Assembly: GCA_964632485.1 (NCBI GenBank)
Contig: CAZWDO010000007.1
Coordinates: 110,028-174,027, forward strand
Direction of reading: 5' to 3'
Length of the DNA: 64,000 bases
DNA from: CAZWDO01 sp964632485 [NCBI: uncultured bacterium]
Lineage (GTDB): Bacteria > JAGOEH01
A program made the translations under genes and the position numbers. This document shows positions 61,753 to 64,000 of the stretch, one piece after another (within the stretch, counting starts at the first letter, position 1; every line of letters begins with the position of its first letter). Under the pieces are notes generated by a model. It saw nothing but the letters and a program-made list of their open reading frames with translations, made no database searches and had not been told where the DNA came from.

Positions 61753-62195
61753 ACAAGCCTCCGTTGGGCTGAGGTCAACGCGATATAATCAAGAAATTTT
61801 TGTTCTTGCTTAGCTTCATTATGTCGCCAGGCCTCATGCTGGTTTTCCCGTAGTTTCTGATAAAGACGCCGCTGTTTCATTGCTTCCACAAGTTCCCAGC
61901 GCTTAATATGCTCTTGTTGATGCAATTTCCTTAAACGATCTTCCTGTTGATCGATTTCAAGATGTTGCTCCCCGATCAGATTTTGCAGAAACTGTATATA
62001 AGAGATACGGATAATTCCGGAAAGCGATTGAGCCAGATCGCGCCAATAATTTTCCAATTGCTTCTGCATTCGATTCAGATTACCACGCTCCTGCAATATT
62101 TGATTCTGCAATTGGGCAAATTCATTTTTTTTCTGGTTTTCCAATTGTTCCTTAAGATGAAGAATCTGCTCAAAGCGGAATCGAAAGCTGGCCAT
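61749..62195 (-). CDS. fliJ: Flagellar export chaperone/stalk protein FliJ
   Basis: The product is 148 residues, helical throughout. It begins MASFRFRFEQILHLKEQLENQKKNEFAQLQNQI, the FliJ pattern, and continues as an antiparallel coiled coil rich in Gln, Glu and Arg. FliJ sits inside the FliI hexamer and contacts FlhA. The ATG overlaps the fliI stop by one nucleotide. Confidence 0.9.
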   Translation of the reverse strand: MASFRFRFEQILHLKEQLENQKKNEFAQLQNQILQERGNLNRMQKQLENYWRDLAQSLSGIIRISYIQFLQNLIGEQHLEIDQQEDRLRKLHQQEHIKRWELVEAMKQRRLYQKLRENQHEAWRHNEAKQEQKFLDYIALTSAQRRLV

Positions 62196-63517
62196 CAGGT
62201 ATTGGCTCCTTTATGCGTCAGTTTGATCATTTGGCCAATGGTTTCAGTTATATGAGTTGTATCGCGAAAATCCTGTTTAAGGAATTCAATCGTACGGCTA
62301 TGTTTTTCCACCGCGACATCAAGTTCTTTATTATTTCCCCGCACATAGGCGCCGATATTGATCAAATCTTCAGAATTTTTATAAATAGCCAGCAAAGCGG
62401 CCAATTCGTTGGCAGCCTTTAAATGCTCAGGTTGGACGATTTCGTTCATCAAACGGCTAATGCTTTGAAGGATATCGATAGCCGGAAACTGTTTTTGTTC
62501 TGCCAGGTGACGGGAAAGTACGATATGGCCATCAAGGATGCTGCGAACGGCGTCTGCGATGGGATCCTCCATATCGCTTCCTTCGACAAGCACGGTAAAG
62601 ATACCGGTGATTGAACCTTTCGCTGCAGTTCCCGCCCGTTCCAGAAGCTGAGGTAAAAAAGCGAAAACAGAAGGAGTATAGGCTTTGGTTGTCGGCGGTT
62701 CCCCGATAGCCAGACCGATTTCTCTCAACGACAAGGCGATACGAGTTACTGAATCCATCATAAACATAACGTTTTTACCCTGATCGCGAAAATACTCAGC
62801 AATGGCCATGGCAGTGAGGCCACATTTGACACGCAAGATAGCCGGCTGATCAGAAGTTGCAATGACGACCACGCTTTTACTCAGTCCTTCAGGGCCGAGG
62901 TCCCGTTCAAGAAAATCATTAACCTCGCGGCCACGTTCACCAACCAGAGCAATGACATTCACATCAGCTTCAGATTCACGAGCGATCATTCCCAGCAAAA
63001 CGCTTTTGCCGACACCACTGCCGGCGAAAATACCGACCCGTTGGCCGAATCCCAACGTTAAAAAACCATCTATCGCGCGTACGCCAGTGGCCAATACCGA
63101 ACGAATACGGGGACGTTGTAAGGGATCAGGTGGCATGGCGATCAAGGGACGGGTTTCACCTGCAACCTTCAGAATGTTACGACTCAAGGGACGGCCGAGT
63201 CCATCGACAACATGCCCCAGCAAATGTTCTCCTACAGTTACTTTCAATTGCTGTTGCAAAGAAACGACTTTATCACCGGGACAGATTCCTTCCAATCGGC
63301 CCAGCGGCATTAATAGTATTCGGTTTTCACGAAATCCCACGACTTCAGCCGACAAGCGCCGTCCATCCCGCAAGTAGATTTCACACAAATCACCTACAGA
63401 AGCCGCCGGGCCGTTGGCTTCGACAATCAAACCCACCAGTTGTGAAACGGCGCCCTGAACTTCAATGGGTTCAATTTCATCCAGCCAGGCCGATACACGG
63501 GATACAAGTTCATTCAT
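62195..63517 (-). CDS. fliI: Flagellar type III export ATPase FliI
   Basis: The product is 440 residues. The catalytic domain has the Walker A motif GSGVGKS (166-172), LVGERGREVNDF, the Walker B region MFMMDSVTR and GEPPTTKAYTPSVFAFLPQLLERAG. It is homologous to the F1 beta subunit, as usual. FliI hydrolyses ATP to help unload export substrates. The start overlaps fliH by 8 nt and the stop overlaps fliJ by 1 nt. Confidence 0.96.
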   Translation of the reverse strand: MNELVSRVSAWLDEIEPIEVQGAVSQLVGLIVEANGPAASVGDLCEIYLRDGRRLSAEVVGFRENRILLMPLGRLEGICPGDKVVSLQQQLKVTVGEHLLGHVVDGLGRPLSRNILKVAGETRPLIAMPPDPLQRPRIRSVLATGVRAIDGFLTLGFGQRVGIFAGSGVGKSVLLGMIARESEADVNVIALVGERGREVNDFLERDLGPEGLSKSVVVIATSDQPAILRVKCGLTAMAIAEYFRDQGKNVMFMMDSVTRIALSLREIGLAIGEPPTTKAYTPSVFAFLPQLLERAGTAAKGSITGIFTVLVEGSDMEDPIADAVRSILDGHIVLSRHLAEQKQFPAIDILQSISRLMNEIVQPEHLKAANELAALLAIYKNSEDLINIGAYVRGNNKELDVAVEKHSRTIEFLKQDFRDTTHITETIGQMIKLTHKGANT

Positions 63518-64000
63518 GACTTTTCTTCTCCGTAACCATAAATATTTTCTCAGAAATTTTTTCTAATTGGGTTTCCAGACGGGCATCGACAAATCCTGAA
63601 CGAGTTTCGATCAGGCACCCACCGCGCCCGACGTGTTCATCCATTTTTATTTCCACCCGGGGTAAATCTCGCATTTGTGCCAGCAATTCCGGTAGAATAA
63701 CCTTGGCTTGGGTCTCATCATCCGGATGAATATGAATTTCAAGGCCGTTTTTGTCGATAACCCGCATTAAGGCCGCCTTGATCACTTTCAGTAAAATTTC
63801 CTGATTGATCTTTGGCTCGACCTGCAGTATCTTGCGCGCTATCGACAATCCCAATTGCAATACTTCATTTTCACAATGCAAAAGCCATTCTTTCTTTTGA
63901 TGATCCAGTTCAGTCACAACATGGCTCATAACCGCCAATTCTTCTTTTAATTCATCATTTCGCAGTAATTTTCCTTCACTCCGACCCTTTTCACGCCCAT
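63510..64000 (-). CDS. fliH: Flagellar assembly protein FliH, 5' end beyond the window
   Basis: The frame stays open to the right edge, so the N-terminus is missing. A TTG at 63938 is not a likely start, because the upstream codons continue as GREKGRSEGKLLRNDELKEE, containing the glycine-repeat helix typical of FliH. The remaining part has a conserved core: LQLGLSIARKILQVEPKINQEILLKVIKAALMRV, IHIHPDD and DEHVGRGGCLIETRSGFVDARLETQLEKI. FliH regulates FliI and links it to the C-ring. It precedes fliI with an 8-nt overlap. Confidence 0.93.
   Translation of the reverse strand, partial: GREKGRSEGKLLRNDELKEELAVMSHVVTELDHQKKEWLLHCENEVLQLGLSIARKILQVEPKINQEILLKVIKAALMRVIDKNGLEIHIHPDDETQAKVILPELLAQMRDLPRVEIKMDEHVGRGGCLIETRSGFVDARLETQLEKISEKIFMVTEKKSHE

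Noticed and set aside
39023-64000. FliA-type (TAAA-N15-GCCGATAA) promoters inside the flagellar cluster
   Set aside because: GCCGATAA-like strings occur only inside coding sequence, such as in fliM, and lack a matching upstream box.

Overview
The window reads as chromosomal DNA from a flagellated, diderm bacterium. It encodes a TonB-dependent receptor, an outer-membrane-like protein, lipoproteins and YfiR. Almost every gene has a strong purine-rich Shine-Dalgarno, and several intergenic gaps carry TTGACA-N16/17-TATTAT or TATATT promoters. One secreted family (the so-called asparagine synthetase B) is one I associate with the Bacteroidota/FCB group, but the Shine-Dalgarno and promoter style argue against true Bacteroidota. 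An uncultured or little-studied FCB-side phylum is my best guess, held weakly. I see no rRNA, tRNA, CRISPR array, insertion sequence or prophage.

Region 1 (1-12.5 kb) is mixed: a large secreted M6-type metalloprotease running off the left edge, a secreted beta-helix protein, an S9 peptidase, a small outer-membrane-like protein, a DHH phosphoesterase, a PlsC-type acyltransferase and a POT peptide transporter. Region 2 (12.8-16.9 kb) is a complete acetyl-CoA carboxylase operon, accB-accC-accD-accA, behind a strong promoter and an 18-codon leader ORF.

Region 3 (17.1-29.5 kb, minus strand) is a sensory locus. In transcription order it holds a PAS/HisKA_2 kinase with a degenerate receiver, a TonB-dependent receptor, periplasmic YfiR, a 1275-residue hybrid kinase with three receivers, CheR, a CheB methylesterase lacking a receiver, and a second hybrid kinase. 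This suggests outer-membrane ligand sensing relayed to kinases, with methylation enzymes but no CheA, CheW or receptor gene inside the block.

Region 4 (29.5-38.9 kb) has a sigma-54-type promoter driving an unusual secreted protein: about eleven MORN-type repeats at an exact 24-residue period fused to a trypsin-like protease, followed by a 39-residue membrane peptide. Next come a receptor-tail-like small protein, a membrane-anchored PAS chemoreceptor, a lipoprotein, and a three-gene group (lamin-tail protein, 'AsnB-like' secreted protein, CBM9-like protein).

Region 5 (39.0-64.0 kb, minus strand) is a large flagellar cluster. An upstream unit, fliH-fliI-fliJ-(TM protein)-motE-like-fliK-flgD-(TIGR02530-like)-flgE, ends at an intrinsic terminator. 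A new promoter then starts flbD-motA-motB-fliL-fliM-fliY-fliO-fliP-fliQ-fliR-flhB-(ParA-like)-flhA-flhF-flhG-(TM protein)-fliA-(charged protein). Unusual points are a 1395-residue FliK with an in-frame 9-bp tandem repeat, a 706-residue hook protein, and two MinD/ParA-type ATPases in one unit.
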